Shown one piece after another: positions 27,075 to 35,259 of a stretch of DNA of 64,000 nt (position 1 is its first letter; each line of letters starts with the position of its first letter). Origin of the DNA: Christiangramia sediminis (GTDB lineage: Bacteria; Bacteroidota; Bacteroidia; Flavobacteriales; Flavobacteriaceae); the NCBI RefSeq assembly GCF_020552705.1, contig NZ_JAJBZG010000005.1, positions 992,001 to 1,056,000 on the forward strand. The letters run 5' to 3'. A program made the position numbers and the translations under genes. The notes beneath the pieces are model-generated. The model did not search any database, was not told the origin of the DNA, and saw only the letters and a list, made by a program, of their open reading frames with translations.

Positions 27075-28055
27075 ATGGAGGCGACTGTCGTTAGAACAGG
27101 CACAGAAGGCAAAACCTGGGGTGGTGGTAATGAACCACTAAAATCAAGTTACGGAAAGATGATGATGTGGTTTTTCATCCTTTCTGATGCTTTAACATTC
27201 TCAGGATTCCTTGCCGCTTACGGTTTTTCAAGATTTAAATTCATCGATTCATGGCCCATCGCAGATGAGGTCTTCAATCACTTTCCGTTTTTACATGGAG
27301 TAGATGCGCCAATGTACTATGTGGCATTGATGACATTTATCCTTATTTTTTCTTCGGTAACTATGGTACTTGCAGTAGATGCAGGTCATCATATGAAGAA
27401 AGGGAAGGTTACTATTTATATGTTCCTTACTATTATTGGGGGTGCTATATTCGTAGGTTCTCAGGCCTGGGAGTGGAAGAACTTCATTAGTGGGGAATAT
27501 GGAGCCGTGACCACTAAAGGAGGGAATGTACTTCAGTTTATAGACGGCGAGGGAGAACGCGTTGCGCTTTCTGAGATCGCAGTGCCAATTGCTGGTACAA
27601 GGGTTGAACACGAAAGTAACAACGGTATCTGGTTTGATGCAGGTCAGGACCTTCCAACTTATAGTCTTGATGAGGTGAAGGCAGGATTTATTCAAAATGA
27701 AGACCTGCTTATTAGAACTCAAATGCTTACCGAAGATGGAGAGAAAACAATTCTTTCCAGAGAAGAATCTTTAATGAAGCTTAATCATGATGCAATTGGA
27801 ACTGTAGAAGGAGCGAATCTTGTTCAAAATGAATATGGTGCTCCACTATTTGCAGATTTCTTTTTCTTTATAACTGGTTTTCACGGTTTTCACGTTCTGT
27901 CTGGAGTTATCATTAACATCATTATCTTCTTTAACGTGATCATTGGTACTTACGAGAGAAGAGGAAGTTATGAAATGGTTGAAAAAGTTGGACTTTACTG
28001 GCACTTTGTAGACCTTGTATGGGTATTTGTATTTACATTCTTTTACCTGGTTTAA
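27075..28055 (+). CDS. Cytochrome c oxidase subunit III, long form with soluble insertion
   Basis: The 326 residues include helices near 28-50, 78-100, 112-131, 259-289 and 305-326 and the subunit III signatures TGFHGFHV (267-274) and YWHFVDLVWVF. Between the third helix (ending WEWKNF, residue 137) and the fourth (from about 257) lies a hydrophilic stretch of roughly 115 residues where ordinary subunit III has a short loop. The insertion is Glu/Gly-rich with no recognised motif. By position it should face one side of the membrane near the subunit I/III interface. It is followed 17 bases later by the subunit IV gene. Confidence 0.9.
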   Translation: MEATVVRTGTEGKTWGGGNEPLKSSYGKMMMWFFILSDALTFSGFLAAYGFSRFKFIDSWPIADEVFNHFPFLHGVDAPMYYVALMTFILIFSSVTMVLAVDAGHHMKKGKVTIYMFLTIIGGAIFVGSQAWEWKNFISGEYGAVTTKGGNVLQFIDGEGERVALSEIAVPIAGTRVEHESNNGIWFDAGQDLPTYSLDEVKAGFIQNEDLLIRTQMLTEDGEKTILSREESLMKLNHDAIGTVEGANLVQNEYGAPLFADFFFFITGFHGFHVLSGVIINIIIFFNVIIGTYERRGSYEMVEKVGLYWHFVDLVWVFVFTFFYLV

Positions 28056-28072
28056 TTCAGAAATAAATTATT

Positions 28073-28435
28073 ATGGCTCACGATACTACACAACATCACG
28101 AATCGGCAACCAAAAGGATCTGGATAGTTTTTGCAATTCTTTCCGTAGTAACTATTGTAGAAGTTATTCTGGGAATTATTAAGCCAGAATTCTTAACAGA
28201 TACCTATCTTTTAGGAATGAGGTTGCTAAACTGGATCTTCATTATACTTACAATTTACAAAGCTTATTATATCGCGTGGGCATTTATGCACCTTGAACAC
28301 GAAACTAAAGGATTGCGTAGATCTATTGTCTGGACGGGGATATTCCTTGTTTGTTATTTAATCTTTATTCTTCTTACGGAAGGTGGCTATATCTATGACG
28401 TTTATAAGTCTGGACATGTGGCCTGGGATTTCTAA
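28073..28435 (+). CDS. Cytochrome c oxidase subunit IV-type protein
   Basis: A 120-residue protein with three hydrophobic helices (about 18-37, 50-75, 85-108) and a His-rich N-terminus. It fits the prokaryotic cytochrome c oxidase subunit IV (CtaF/CyoD-like) family, which stabilises the subunit I-III core. The motif WAFMHLEHE between helices is typical of the Bacteroidota form. A terminator-like hairpin follows at 28455, so part of the transcripts probably end here. Confidence 0.88.
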   Translation: MAHDTTQHHESATKRIWIVFAILSVVTIVEVILGIIKPEFLTDTYLLGMRLLNWIFIILTIYKAYYIAWAFMHLEHETKGLRRSIVWTGIFLVCYLIFILLTEGGYIYDVYKSGHVAWDF

Positions 28436-28454
28436 CAAAAGTTAAAAGCATTTG

Positions 28455-28489
28455 AAAAGGCGGTTTTATGAAACCGTCTTTTTATTTTT
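28455..28489 (+). terminator. Intrinsic terminator after the subunit IV gene
   Basis: An 11-bp stem (28456-28466 with 28471-28481, one G-T pair) with a 4-base loop and a T-rich tail. It splits the oxidase structural genes from the assembly genes, perhaps only partially. Confidence 0.8.
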
Positions 28490-28490
28490 G
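28483..28490 (+). promoter_or_regulatory. Possible -7 box for the SCO/DUF420 group
   Basis: TATTTTTG, 30 bases before the ATG at 28521. No -33 TTG is seen, and the site lies in the T-rich tail of the terminator. Confidence 0.3.
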
Positions 28491-28520
28491 TACTCCTTTG
28501 TAAAACTGGATTTTCATCTT

Positions 28521-29162
28521 ATGAAAAAGTTTCTGGTACTCGGAATTTTATTTGCCCTTCCTATTACTGCATACTTGTTTTTTGCTTCCGGAAAGAACAA
28601 CTTTGCCAGGCTCCCCGTATTGACTGAAAACGTTAAAGATGTTTCAGGTTTCAATACCAATTCAAATAAAAATATAAGCTTTAAAGACCATATTAATGTG
28701 GTCGCCTTCTTTGGTTCAGATCTTGAAAATATTAAAGGTAATACCTTCAATCTGGATAAAAAGATCCTGGAGAAATATTACGATTTTGATGATTTTCAAT
28801 TTGTTCTGGTTCTGCCAGCGGAAGCCAGACAGGAAACCAATGAATTTGTTGAAAGTTTTAAAAAAATCACCAAATCTTCTAAATGGAAAATAGCTTATGC
28901 TGAACCTGAAAAGATAGAAGAGGTTTTCGAAAGCTTTAAAACACCGCATCAATTAGATGGTAATAGTTACTCTCCGTATGTTTTTATAGTAGATAAAAAA
29001 TTAGATCTCCGCGGAAGAGATGATGATAGAGATCACGGTGAGGTTTACGGGTATGACTCCAGGGATGTGGCCGAGCTGAATAATAAAATGAATGATGATG
29101 TGAAAGTGATCCTGGCTGAATATCGTCTTGCTCTGAAGAAGAACAATCCTGAAAATAATTAG
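28521..29162 (+). CDS. Membrane-anchored thioredoxin-like protein lacking cysteines
   Basis: No named family is recognised. The ATG at 28521 gives 213 residues; the longer frame from 28452 would run through the terminator. One N-terminal membrane segment (about 3-22) anchors a periplasmic domain whose order of strands and helices recalls SCO proteins: a segment NVVAFFGSD where the Cys motif would be, then VLVLPAEAR, then YVFIVDKKLDLRG, the usual thioredoxin-fold end. There is no cysteine in the protein, so it cannot bind copper through CxxxC or do thiol chemistry. It sits one base before the SCO gene. I infer a degenerate SCO paralogue with a structural or partner role in oxidase assembly. 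Confidence 0.55.
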   Translation: MKKFLVLGILFALPITAYLFFASGKNNFARLPVLTENVKDVSGFNTNSNKNISFKDHINVVAFFGSDLENIKGNTFNLDKKILEKYYDFDDFQFVLVLPAEARQETNEFVESFKKITKSSKWKIAYAEPEKIEEVFESFKTPHQLDGNSYSPYVFIVDKKLDLRGRDDDRDHGEVYGYDSRDVAELNNKMNDDVKVILAEYRLALKKNNPENN

Positions 29163-29163
29163 A

Positions 29164-29898
29164 ATGAAAAATTATTCATACGTAGGAATTTCGCTGGTAA
29201 TACTTGTTTTTGGGATCATTTTTATCCCGAAAATCATCGATAGAATAAATGATGATGAAGTGGTTTCTTCAAATAGATTAAACCAGAAAAGAGAAAGTAA
29301 AAGTAAAGATTCAGGTGAAGCTTTATCTTATATCGAAATAAATGGAGAGAAGAAGAAGGCTCCTAATTTTGAGTTTATCAATCAGGATGGGGATACCATT
29401 TCTAATGAAGATTATAAAGGCAAGGTATATTTAGTGGAATTTTTCTTTACCACTTGTCCCACCATCTGTCCTATAATGAATAAAAATCTCGTAGAGATCC
29501 AGGATGAATTTGAAGATGCAGATGATTTTGGGATCGCTTCTTTCACAATAGATCCTGCCCATGATACACAGGAAGTTCTTGCCGATTATGCTGAAACTTA
29601 TGGAATAGATCATCCGCACTGGAATTTAATGACCGGCGAAAGGGAAAAGATCTATGAACTGGCAAATAAAGGTTTTGGTTTATATGCCGGTGAAGATGCT
29701 GAAGCAGCAGGAGGGTTTGCCCATCAGGGAATGTTTGCTTTAATAGATCAGCAGGGCTATATAAGGTCAAGAAAAGATCAGTTTGGGAATCCTGTGATCT
29801 ATTACAGGGGTTCTGTAGAAAGAAATAAATCTGTAGCGCAGGATGAGGAAGAACCTCAAATTGATATTTTAATAGAGGATATAAAGAAATTACTTTGA
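29164..29898 (+). CDS. SCO family copper chaperone for cytochrome oxidase
   Basis: SCO proteins deliver copper to, or keep reduced, the CuA site of subunit II. Of 244 residues, about 5-22 form a membrane anchor and about 65-235 the thioredoxin-fold domain. The copper ligands are visible: Cys98-x3-Cys102 (TTCPTICP) and His187 (FAHQGMF). The start ATG follows the previous gene by one base, and the DUF420 gene overlaps the stop by four bases. It lies in an assembly-factor group for the oxidase whose CuA subunit is encoded at 1124. Confidence 0.93.
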   Translation: MKNYSYVGISLVILVFGIIFIPKIIDRINDDEVVSSNRLNQKRESKSKDSGEALSYIEINGEKKKAPNFEFINQDGDTISNEDYKGKVYLVEFFFTTCPTICPIMNKNLVEIQDEFEDADDFGIASFTIDPAHDTQEVLADYAETYGIDHPHWNLMTGEREKIYELANKGFGLYAGEDAEAAGGFAHQGMFALIDQQGYIRSRKDQFGNPVIYYRGSVERNKSVAQDEEEPQIDILIEDIKKLL

Positions 29899-30434
29899 AG
29901 ACAAGTATAAAAGAAGCCGATAAAGTAGCAGTTCCGGTAATAATTGCTCTTTCTGTAGCGGTCCCCGTGATCGTTCTGGTTTTAATGCTCTTGCCTGAGC
30001 GCTATAACATTTTTGGAGCTGATGCCATCACGTTCCCCTTATTCCATGGGATTCTTAATTTTCTCACGGCTGTTTTACTTATTATCGGTTTCTATTTTAT
30101 GAAATCAGAGAAGTATATTTTGCATAGAAATACCATGGTCGCGGCATTTGGACTTTCCGTGATTTTTTTGCTGAGTTATGTGCTTTCTAAGATAAGTAAT
30201 GAGCCTGTTCCTTATGGTGGAGAAGGAATTCTAAGATATGTTTACTTCTTTATTTTGGTCACACATATCGTATTATCGGGAATCATTGTTCCCCTGGTTT
30301 TGTTTACCATGTACAGAGGTTTGAGTGGTCAATATGATAAACATGCAAAAATTGCACGCTGGACTTTCCCTATCTGGTTATATGTTGCCATAACCGGTGT
30401 ATTGGTTTTCTTATTTATGATGCCTTACTATTAA
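29895..30434 (+). CDS. DUF420 family membrane protein, oxidase assembly context
   Basis: A 179-residue protein with about five membrane helices (12-32, 45-65, 80-98, 115-140, 155-177). Conserved histidines occur in helix positions (FHGILN, THIVLSG, a final basic RW segment), as in DUF420/CtaG-like proteins near oxidase genes. The start is TTG at 29895, overlapping the SCO stop as TTGA. DUF420 members are associated with cytochrome oxidase biogenesis, but the reaction is unknown. The small CxxC protein follows after 47 bases. Confidence 0.85.
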   Translation: MKTSIKEADKVAVPVIIALSVAVPVIVLVLMLLPERYNIFGADAITFPLFHGILNFLTAVLLIIGFYFMKSEKYILHRNTMVAAFGLSVIFLLSYVLSKISNEPVPYGGEGILRYVYFFILVTHIVLSGIIVPLVLFTMYRGLSGQYDKHAKIARWTFPIWLYVAITGVLVFLFMMPYY

Positions 30435-30481
30435 TATTGGTTCTAATTGATTAATTTTGAGCAGTTTCAGATAATTGAAAA

Positions 30482-30733
30482 ATGATGATGATGAAGAATT
30501 TAAAATATGTCGGTTTAATATTTTTGGTCCTTCTTTTTGTTCCTGACTTTGCAGAAGCTCAATGTTCAATGTGTCGAGCCGTATTGGAAAGTGAAGGAGA
30601 TCAAAGTACTGCCAAGGGGATAAATGACGGTATTCTTTATCTGATGATTTTTCCTTATTTATTAATAGGAGGGGTGGGCTACTTTATATACAGATCACGA
30701 AAAAATAAGAATAAAACTTCTTCAGAAGGGTAA
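30482..30733 (+). CDS. Small secreted/membrane CxxC protein
   Basis: An 83-residue protein of unknown function. A signal peptide or first membrane segment covers 8-26 (ending AEAQ), directly followed by Cys28-x2-Cys31 (CSMC), a short loop, a second hydrophobic segment at 51-70 and a basic tail. The ATG triplets at 30482, 30485 and 30488 make the exact start uncertain. The placement of a bare CxxC at the periplasmic surface, next to SCO and DUF420 genes, suggests a copper-handling or thiol role in oxidase assembly. I see no heme-binding CxxCH: the residue after Cys31 is Arg. Confidence 0.6.
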   Translation: MMMMKNLKYVGLIFLVLLFVPDFAEAQCSMCRAVLESEGDQSTAKGINDGILYLMIFPYLLIGGVGYFIYRSRKNKNKTSSEG

Positions 30734-30807
30734 TCTCAAGTTTAGCTTTGCTGAAGTTGGAGTGCTTTTTTAAGATAATATTGTAACATTTTATTTTTTT
30801 TGTAGTC

Positions 30808-30840
30808 TTATTAAGTAGGGAGTCATTTCCTGCTTAATAA
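30808..30840 (+). promoter_or_regulatory. 14-bp hairpin in the leader of the ABC exporter operon
   Basis: Bases 30808-30821 pair with 30827-30840 over all 14 positions as RNA (two G-T pairs), around the loop GTCAT. The hairpin ends nine bases before the ATG. As DNA it is a 12/14 inverted repeat (arms begin TTATTAAG and end CTTAATAA), so it may be an operator or an mRNA element that masks the start. Confidence 0.6.
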
Positions 30841-30849
30841 CCATCAATC

Positions 30850-31551
30850 ATGATCGAAATATCGAATCTTCACAAATCCTATAAAATGGGTGCTAATTCT
30901 CTACATGTTCTTAAGGGAATTAATCTGAATATTAAAGAAGGCGAGCTAGTATCGATAATGGGTTCTTCAGGTTCTGGGAAATCCACTCTCCTTAATATCC
31001 TTGGTATGCTGGATGAAGCAGACGAAGGATCATATATTCTTGACGGCGTTCCCATTAAGAACCTCAATGAAAAGAGAGCCGCGCAATACCGGAATAAATT
31101 TCTAGGATTTATTTTTCAGTCATTCAATCTTATATCTTATAAAACCGCATTAGACAATGTGGCCCTCCCTTTATATTATCAGGGTTTGCCCCGTGGCGAA
31201 AGAATGGATAGGGCTAACAGTTACCTTGAAAAGGTAGGTCTGGCAGATTGGGCCGGGCATCACCCAAACGAACTTTCCGGAGGACAAAAACAGCGAGTAG
31301 CTATAGCCAGAGCACTTGCCAGTGATCCAAAAGTATTACTTGCAGATGAACCTACAGGGGCGCTGGATACGAAAACTTCTTACGAGGTAATGGACCTTAT
31401 TCAGGAGATCAACGACGATGGGCGAACCATCCTGGTCGTGACCCACGAGCATGACATTGCGCAAATGACCAAACGAATCGTTAATCTAAAAGACGGGGTT
31501 ATCATTGAAGATACAGTAGTTTCACAGGTAAGAGCAATGCAAAATGTTTGA
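30850..31551 (+). CDS. ABC transporter ATP-binding protein (MacB/LolD type)
   Basis: The 233-residue ATPase belongs to the MacB/LolD/FtsE group that powers mechanotransmission-type exporters. Walker A is at 38-46 (GSSGSGKST), the signature LSGGQ at 142-146, Walker B at about 162-167 (VLLADE) and the switch His at 199. It overlaps the first permease gene by eight bases. Five more genes continue the operon: two FtsX-type permeases, an adaptor, a TolC-like channel and a second adaptor. Substrate is unknown; such systems export antibiotics, peptides, lipids or siderophores. Confidence 0.93.
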   Translation: MIEISNLHKSYKMGANSLHVLKGINLNIKEGELVSIMGSSGSGKSTLLNILGMLDEADEGSYILDGVPIKNLNEKRAAQYRNKFLGFIFQSFNLISYKTALDNVALPLYYQGLPRGERMDRANSYLEKVGLADWAGHHPNELSGGQKQRVAIARALASDPKVLLADEPTGALDTKTSYEVMDLIQEINDDGRTILVVTHEHDIAQMTKRIVNLKDGVIIEDTVVSQVRAMQNV

Positions 31552-32788
31552 TATTGACAGATGGAATGAAATTTTTGAAACGATACGTAAAAATAAATTA
31601 CGTACGTTTTTAACCGGTCTTTCAGTAGCATCGGGAATTTTCATTTTAGTGATCCTGCTGGGAATTGGTGAGGGAATGCGGAACGGAATCGCCCGTGAAT
31701 TTGAGCAGGACGCTTCAAATCTCATCTTTGTGTGGCCTGGAGTAACTTCAAAGGAGTATAAAGGACTTAATCCTGGAAGAAGAATTCAATTAAAGAACGA
31801 GGATTATAATCGCATTTTATTGGAACATGACGATAAACTTGATAAGACTTCTTCTACTTACCAGGTTTGGAGTAACGTGGTGTCTTACGGGAAAGAATCG
31901 GGGAGTTACAGGATGGACGGTGTTTTTCCTGATTATCAGTATTTAGAAAATATGAGTCTTACTGCGGGGAGGTTCATTAATCACAATGATGTTAAGAATA
32001 TCGAGAAAACGATCGTTATTGGTCATCAGGTGGAAAAGGACATCTTTAAAGAAGAAGATCCTATAGGTAAGTATGTTGAATTATCGGGAATTAATTTTAA
32101 GGTAGTTGGTGTTTTTACAGATCCCGGTGGAGAAAGAGAAGAAGCCAGGGTAGTGATACCAATTACTTCTGCCCAGAAAGCCTTTGGTGGAGCTAATAAT
32201 ATTGGGAGACTCTATCTAACTCTTAAACCAGAAGAAAATTTCGATGATGCTGTCGCAGCTTCTACAGCTTTTTCTAAAGACCTGGATGTATTTCTTAGAG
32301 AGCAACACACCATTGCTCCAGATGATACCCGTGCCATTAATATTAATAACAGCCTGGAAAATGCCAAGCGTTTCTTTACGCTAATGGATATGATCAAATA
32401 TTTTTTCTGGGGGGTGGGAATATGTACCATTATTGCTGGAGTTGTAGGTGTAAGTAATATTATGCTCATCATTGTAAAGGAAAGGACCAGAGAAATTGGA
32501 GTTAGAAAAGCACTGGGGGCACAACCTTTATCTATTATAGCCATGATCCTGCACGAATCGATTTTTGTAACCGCTATTGCGGGGTTTTTAGGCCTGATTT
32601 TCAGTCTTACCTTACTTGAATTTATTGGTCCGGCAATTGAAACTCAATATATATACAATCCTACAGTTAATTTTACTGTAGCTATCAACACTGTGCTAAT
32701 TCTTGTAATTGCAGGAGCTTTAGCAGGATTTTTTCCTGCCTGGAGAGCAGCGAGAATTAAACCTATAACAGCTTTAAGAGACGAATAA
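31544..32788 (+). CDS. ABC transporter permease, MacB-type, first copy
   Basis: A 414-residue permease with one N-terminal helix (about 20-43), a periplasmic MacB-like domain (about 45-265) and three C-terminal helices of the FtsX domain (about 285-405, with VSNIMLIIVKERTREIGVRKALGA). No ATPase is fused, unlike E. coli MacB; the separate ATPase precedes it. It overlaps the ATPase by eight bases and is one base from the second permease, with which it probably forms a heterodimer. Confidence 0.92.
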   Translation: MFDIDRWNEIFETIRKNKLRTFLTGLSVASGIFILVILLGIGEGMRNGIAREFEQDASNLIFVWPGVTSKEYKGLNPGRRIQLKNEDYNRILLEHDDKLDKTSSTYQVWSNVVSYGKESGSYRMDGVFPDYQYLENMSLTAGRFINHNDVKNIEKTIVIGHQVEKDIFKEEDPIGKYVELSGINFKVVGVFTDPGGEREEARVVIPITSAQKAFGGANNIGRLYLTLKPEENFDDAVAASTAFSKDLDVFLREQHTIAPDDTRAININNSLENAKRFFTLMDMIKYFFWGVGICTIIAGVVGVSNIMLIIVKERTREIGVRKALGAQPLSIIAMILHESIFVTAIAGFLGLIFSLTLLEFIGPAIETQYIYNPTVNFTVAINTVLILVIAGALAGFFPAWRAARIKPITALRDE

Positions 32789-32789
32789 T

Positions 32790-34052
32790 ATGTTTAGCAG
32801 GGATCGTTGGGAAGAAATACTGGAGGCTTTAACCGCGAATTGGTTTAGAACCATTCTTACAGCATTTGGAGTGTTATGGGGGATATTTATACTTGTAATC
32901 CTTCTTGCCGCAGGAAAAGGGCTTGAAAATGGAGTGAAGCAAGGTTTTAGTGGAATAGCTACCAATACCATGTTCATGTGGACCCAGGTCGCTTCAAGAC
33001 CTTATAAAGGTCTGCCCAAAGGTCGTCAATACAATTTTGAGATAGATGATGTTGCAGCAATAAAAGAGCAGGTCCCCGGATTAAGGTTTGTCTCTCCCAG
33101 AAATCAGTTGGGTGGTTTTGGAGGTGAAAATAATGTGGTACGAGGCTTAAATACCGGTGCTTTCAATGTTTATGGGGATTATCCTGAAATTATTAAACAG
33201 GAGACCATGGATATTACTTCTGGTAGGTTTTTAAATTATTCTGATATCAATGATAAGCGAAAAGTCGCCATCATAGGTGAAGGGGTTAAATCTGCCCTCT
33301 ATGAGCAGGGAGAGGATCCACTTGGAACTTATGTGAAAATAAACGGAGTGAATTTCATGGTTATCGGAACTTATAAGAAAAAAGGTCGTGGTGGGGATGC
33401 TGAAGAAGGAGAGAAAGAAATCTATGTGCCATTCACTACTTTTTCCCAGGCATTTAACCGGGGAAATGAAGTGGGCTGGATGGCTATCACCGCCCAGGAT
33501 GGTTCTTCTATTACCAATCTAAAAGGAGACATTATTGAGATCATTAAAAGCAGGCATAGTATTCACCCTGAAGATGACAGAGCGGTAGGGAACTTTGATT
33601 TATACCAGGAATTTAGTAAAGTAAACGGACTCTTTGTGGCCCTAAAAGCGGTTGCTTATTTTGTTGGAGTGCTTGTATTGCTTTCAGGTATTATTGGGAT
33701 TAGTAATATTATGTTGATCGTGGTAAAGGAACGAACTAATGAAATTGGAGTCCGCCGGGCTTTAGGAGCTACTCCATGGTCTATACGAGGGCAGATCCTT
33801 ATGGAATCAATTTTTCTTACGATCATTTCGGGAATGTCTGGAATTATTCTGGCCACGGGGGTGATCTGGCTGGTTAATCTTCAGCTGAGTCAAATGGATA
33901 CTTCAGAAATGATGTTTTTGAATCCGTCGGTGAACCTCGGCGTAGTAATAATTGCCTTAAGTATTTTAATAATTTCCGGTTTACTCGCCGGTCTAATCCC
34001 TGCACAGCATGCCATCAAGGTAAAACCTGTGGATGCTTTGCGTACTGAATAA
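32790..34052 (+). CDS. ABC transporter permease, MacB-type, second copy
   Basis: A 420-residue paralogue of the upstream permease with the same plan: N-terminal helix near 20-43, periplasmic domain to about 275, then the FtsX three-helix block with ISNIMLIVVKERTNEIGVRRALGA. The two copies differ mainly in the periplasmic domain, which suits a heterodimeric transporter. The adaptor gene starts 26 bases after it. Confidence 0.92.
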   Translation: MFSRDRWEEILEALTANWFRTILTAFGVLWGIFILVILLAAGKGLENGVKQGFSGIATNTMFMWTQVASRPYKGLPKGRQYNFEIDDVAAIKEQVPGLRFVSPRNQLGGFGGENNVVRGLNTGAFNVYGDYPEIIKQETMDITSGRFLNYSDINDKRKVAIIGEGVKSALYEQGEDPLGTYVKINGVNFMVIGTYKKKGRGGDAEEGEKEIYVPFTTFSQAFNRGNEVGWMAITAQDGSSITNLKGDIIEIIKSRHSIHPEDDRAVGNFDLYQEFSKVNGLFVALKAVAYFVGVLVLLSGIIGISNIMLIVVKERTNEIGVRRALGATPWSIRGQILMESIFLTIISGMSGIILATGVIWLVNLQLSQMDTSEMMFLNPSVNLGVVIIALSILIISGLLAGLIPAQHAIKVKPVDALRTE

Positions 34053-34078
34053 AAAGTAAATAGAAATTCAATCAAAAA

Positions 34079-35197
34079 ATGAAAAAATTTGTAACCATCG
34101 GAATTTTAGTGCTAATCGCGGTGACCTTTGTGGGAGCTTTGTACTATCTGTATCAAAAAAATCAGGAAGACCCTGTAGTTTATGAAACTCAGGAACCTAC
34201 TGAGCAAAGTATCATTAAGAAAACCGTGGCTACGGGGAAAATAGTTCCAAAGGAAGAAGTGCTTATCAAGCCTAATATTTCAGGAATTATTGATGAAATA
34301 TATATTGAGGCCGGAGACAAGATAAAATCAGGAGACCTTATTGCCAAGATCAGGGTGATTCCTAATGTTTCTTCGCTTCAGAGCGCTAAAGATGCAGTGG
34401 CGACAGCAAAGATAAACCTGGATAATGAAAAGAAGAGTTTTGAGCGCCAGAAGGAATTATATAATAAAGGCGTGATCTCAACCAATGACTTTGATGCAGC
34501 TGAGGTTGCCTATAAAAGAGCCGATCAGAATTATAAATCTGCCCAGCAAAACTACGAGATTGTGCGCACCGGGACCACTAGCGGGATAGGAAGTGCAGCA
34601 AATACTTTGATCAGATCTACCGTAGACGGGATGGTATTGGATGTTCCTGTAAAAACGGGTAACCAGGTTATTGAAAGTAATAATTTTAATGATGGAACTA
34701 CGATCGCAACTCTTGCAGACGTGAATGAAATGATCTTTGAGGGTAAAGTAGATGAAAGTGAAGTTGGTAAGATCAAGGAAGATCTTCCTTTAGAAGTAAC
34801 CGTTGGTGCTATTGAAAATAAATCTTTTGATGCTGTGCTGGATTATATTGCCCCAAAAGGAGTGGAAGAAAATGGCGCGATCCAGTTCGAAATAAAAGGA
34901 ACTTTGAGTAAGGCTGATACCACTTTTATACGTGCTGGTCTTAGTGCGAACGCTTCAATTATTATTGCGCGCTCAGAAAATGTACTAAGCATTAAAGAAG
35001 CAGTGGTACAGTTCGATGCTGAAACAAAAGAGCCTTTTGTGGAAATTATGACCGGAGATCAGGAATTCAAAAAGCAGGATGTAGAGCTTGGCATAAGCGA
35101 TGGGATTAATGTAGAAGTGCTTAAAGGAGTGAAAAAAGGAGATAAGATCAAGGTTTGGAACCAAATTAAACCGGCCATAGACATCGCCCAAAATTAG
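34079..35197 (+). CDS. Periplasmic adaptor (HlyD/MacA-type membrane fusion protein), first copy
   Basis: The 372-residue adaptor bridges inner-membrane permease and outer-membrane channel. Residues 5-24 anchor it in the inner membrane; the barrel-sandwich (lipoyl-like) half follows (GTGKIVP.. region, about 55-95), then an alpha-helical hairpin (about 100-170), return of the lipoyl half, and beta-barrel and membrane-proximal domains. The hairpin length fits MacA-type contact with a TolC tip. It precedes the tolC-like gene by 62 bases. A second adaptor gene lies beyond that. Confidence 0.9.
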   Translation: MKKFVTIGILVLIAVTFVGALYYLYQKNQEDPVVYETQEPTEQSIIKKTVATGKIVPKEEVLIKPNISGIIDEIYIEAGDKIKSGDLIAKIRVIPNVSSLQSAKDAVATAKINLDNEKKSFERQKELYNKGVISTNDFDAAEVAYKRADQNYKSAQQNYEIVRTGTTSGIGSAANTLIRSTVDGMVLDVPVKTGNQVIESNNFNDGTTIATLADVNEMIFEGKVDESEVGKIKEDLPLEVTVGAIENKSFDAVLDYIAPKGVEENGAIQFEIKGTLSKADTTFIRAGLSANASIIIARSENVLSIKEAVVQFDAETKEPFVEIMTGDQEFKKQDVELGISDGINVEVLKGVKKGDKIKVWNQIKPAIDIAQN

Positions 35198-35259
35198 AAA
35201 AATAATTCCTTGTGTAACAACCAACCCATTTTACAGACATATCTTACAGAATAACCATT

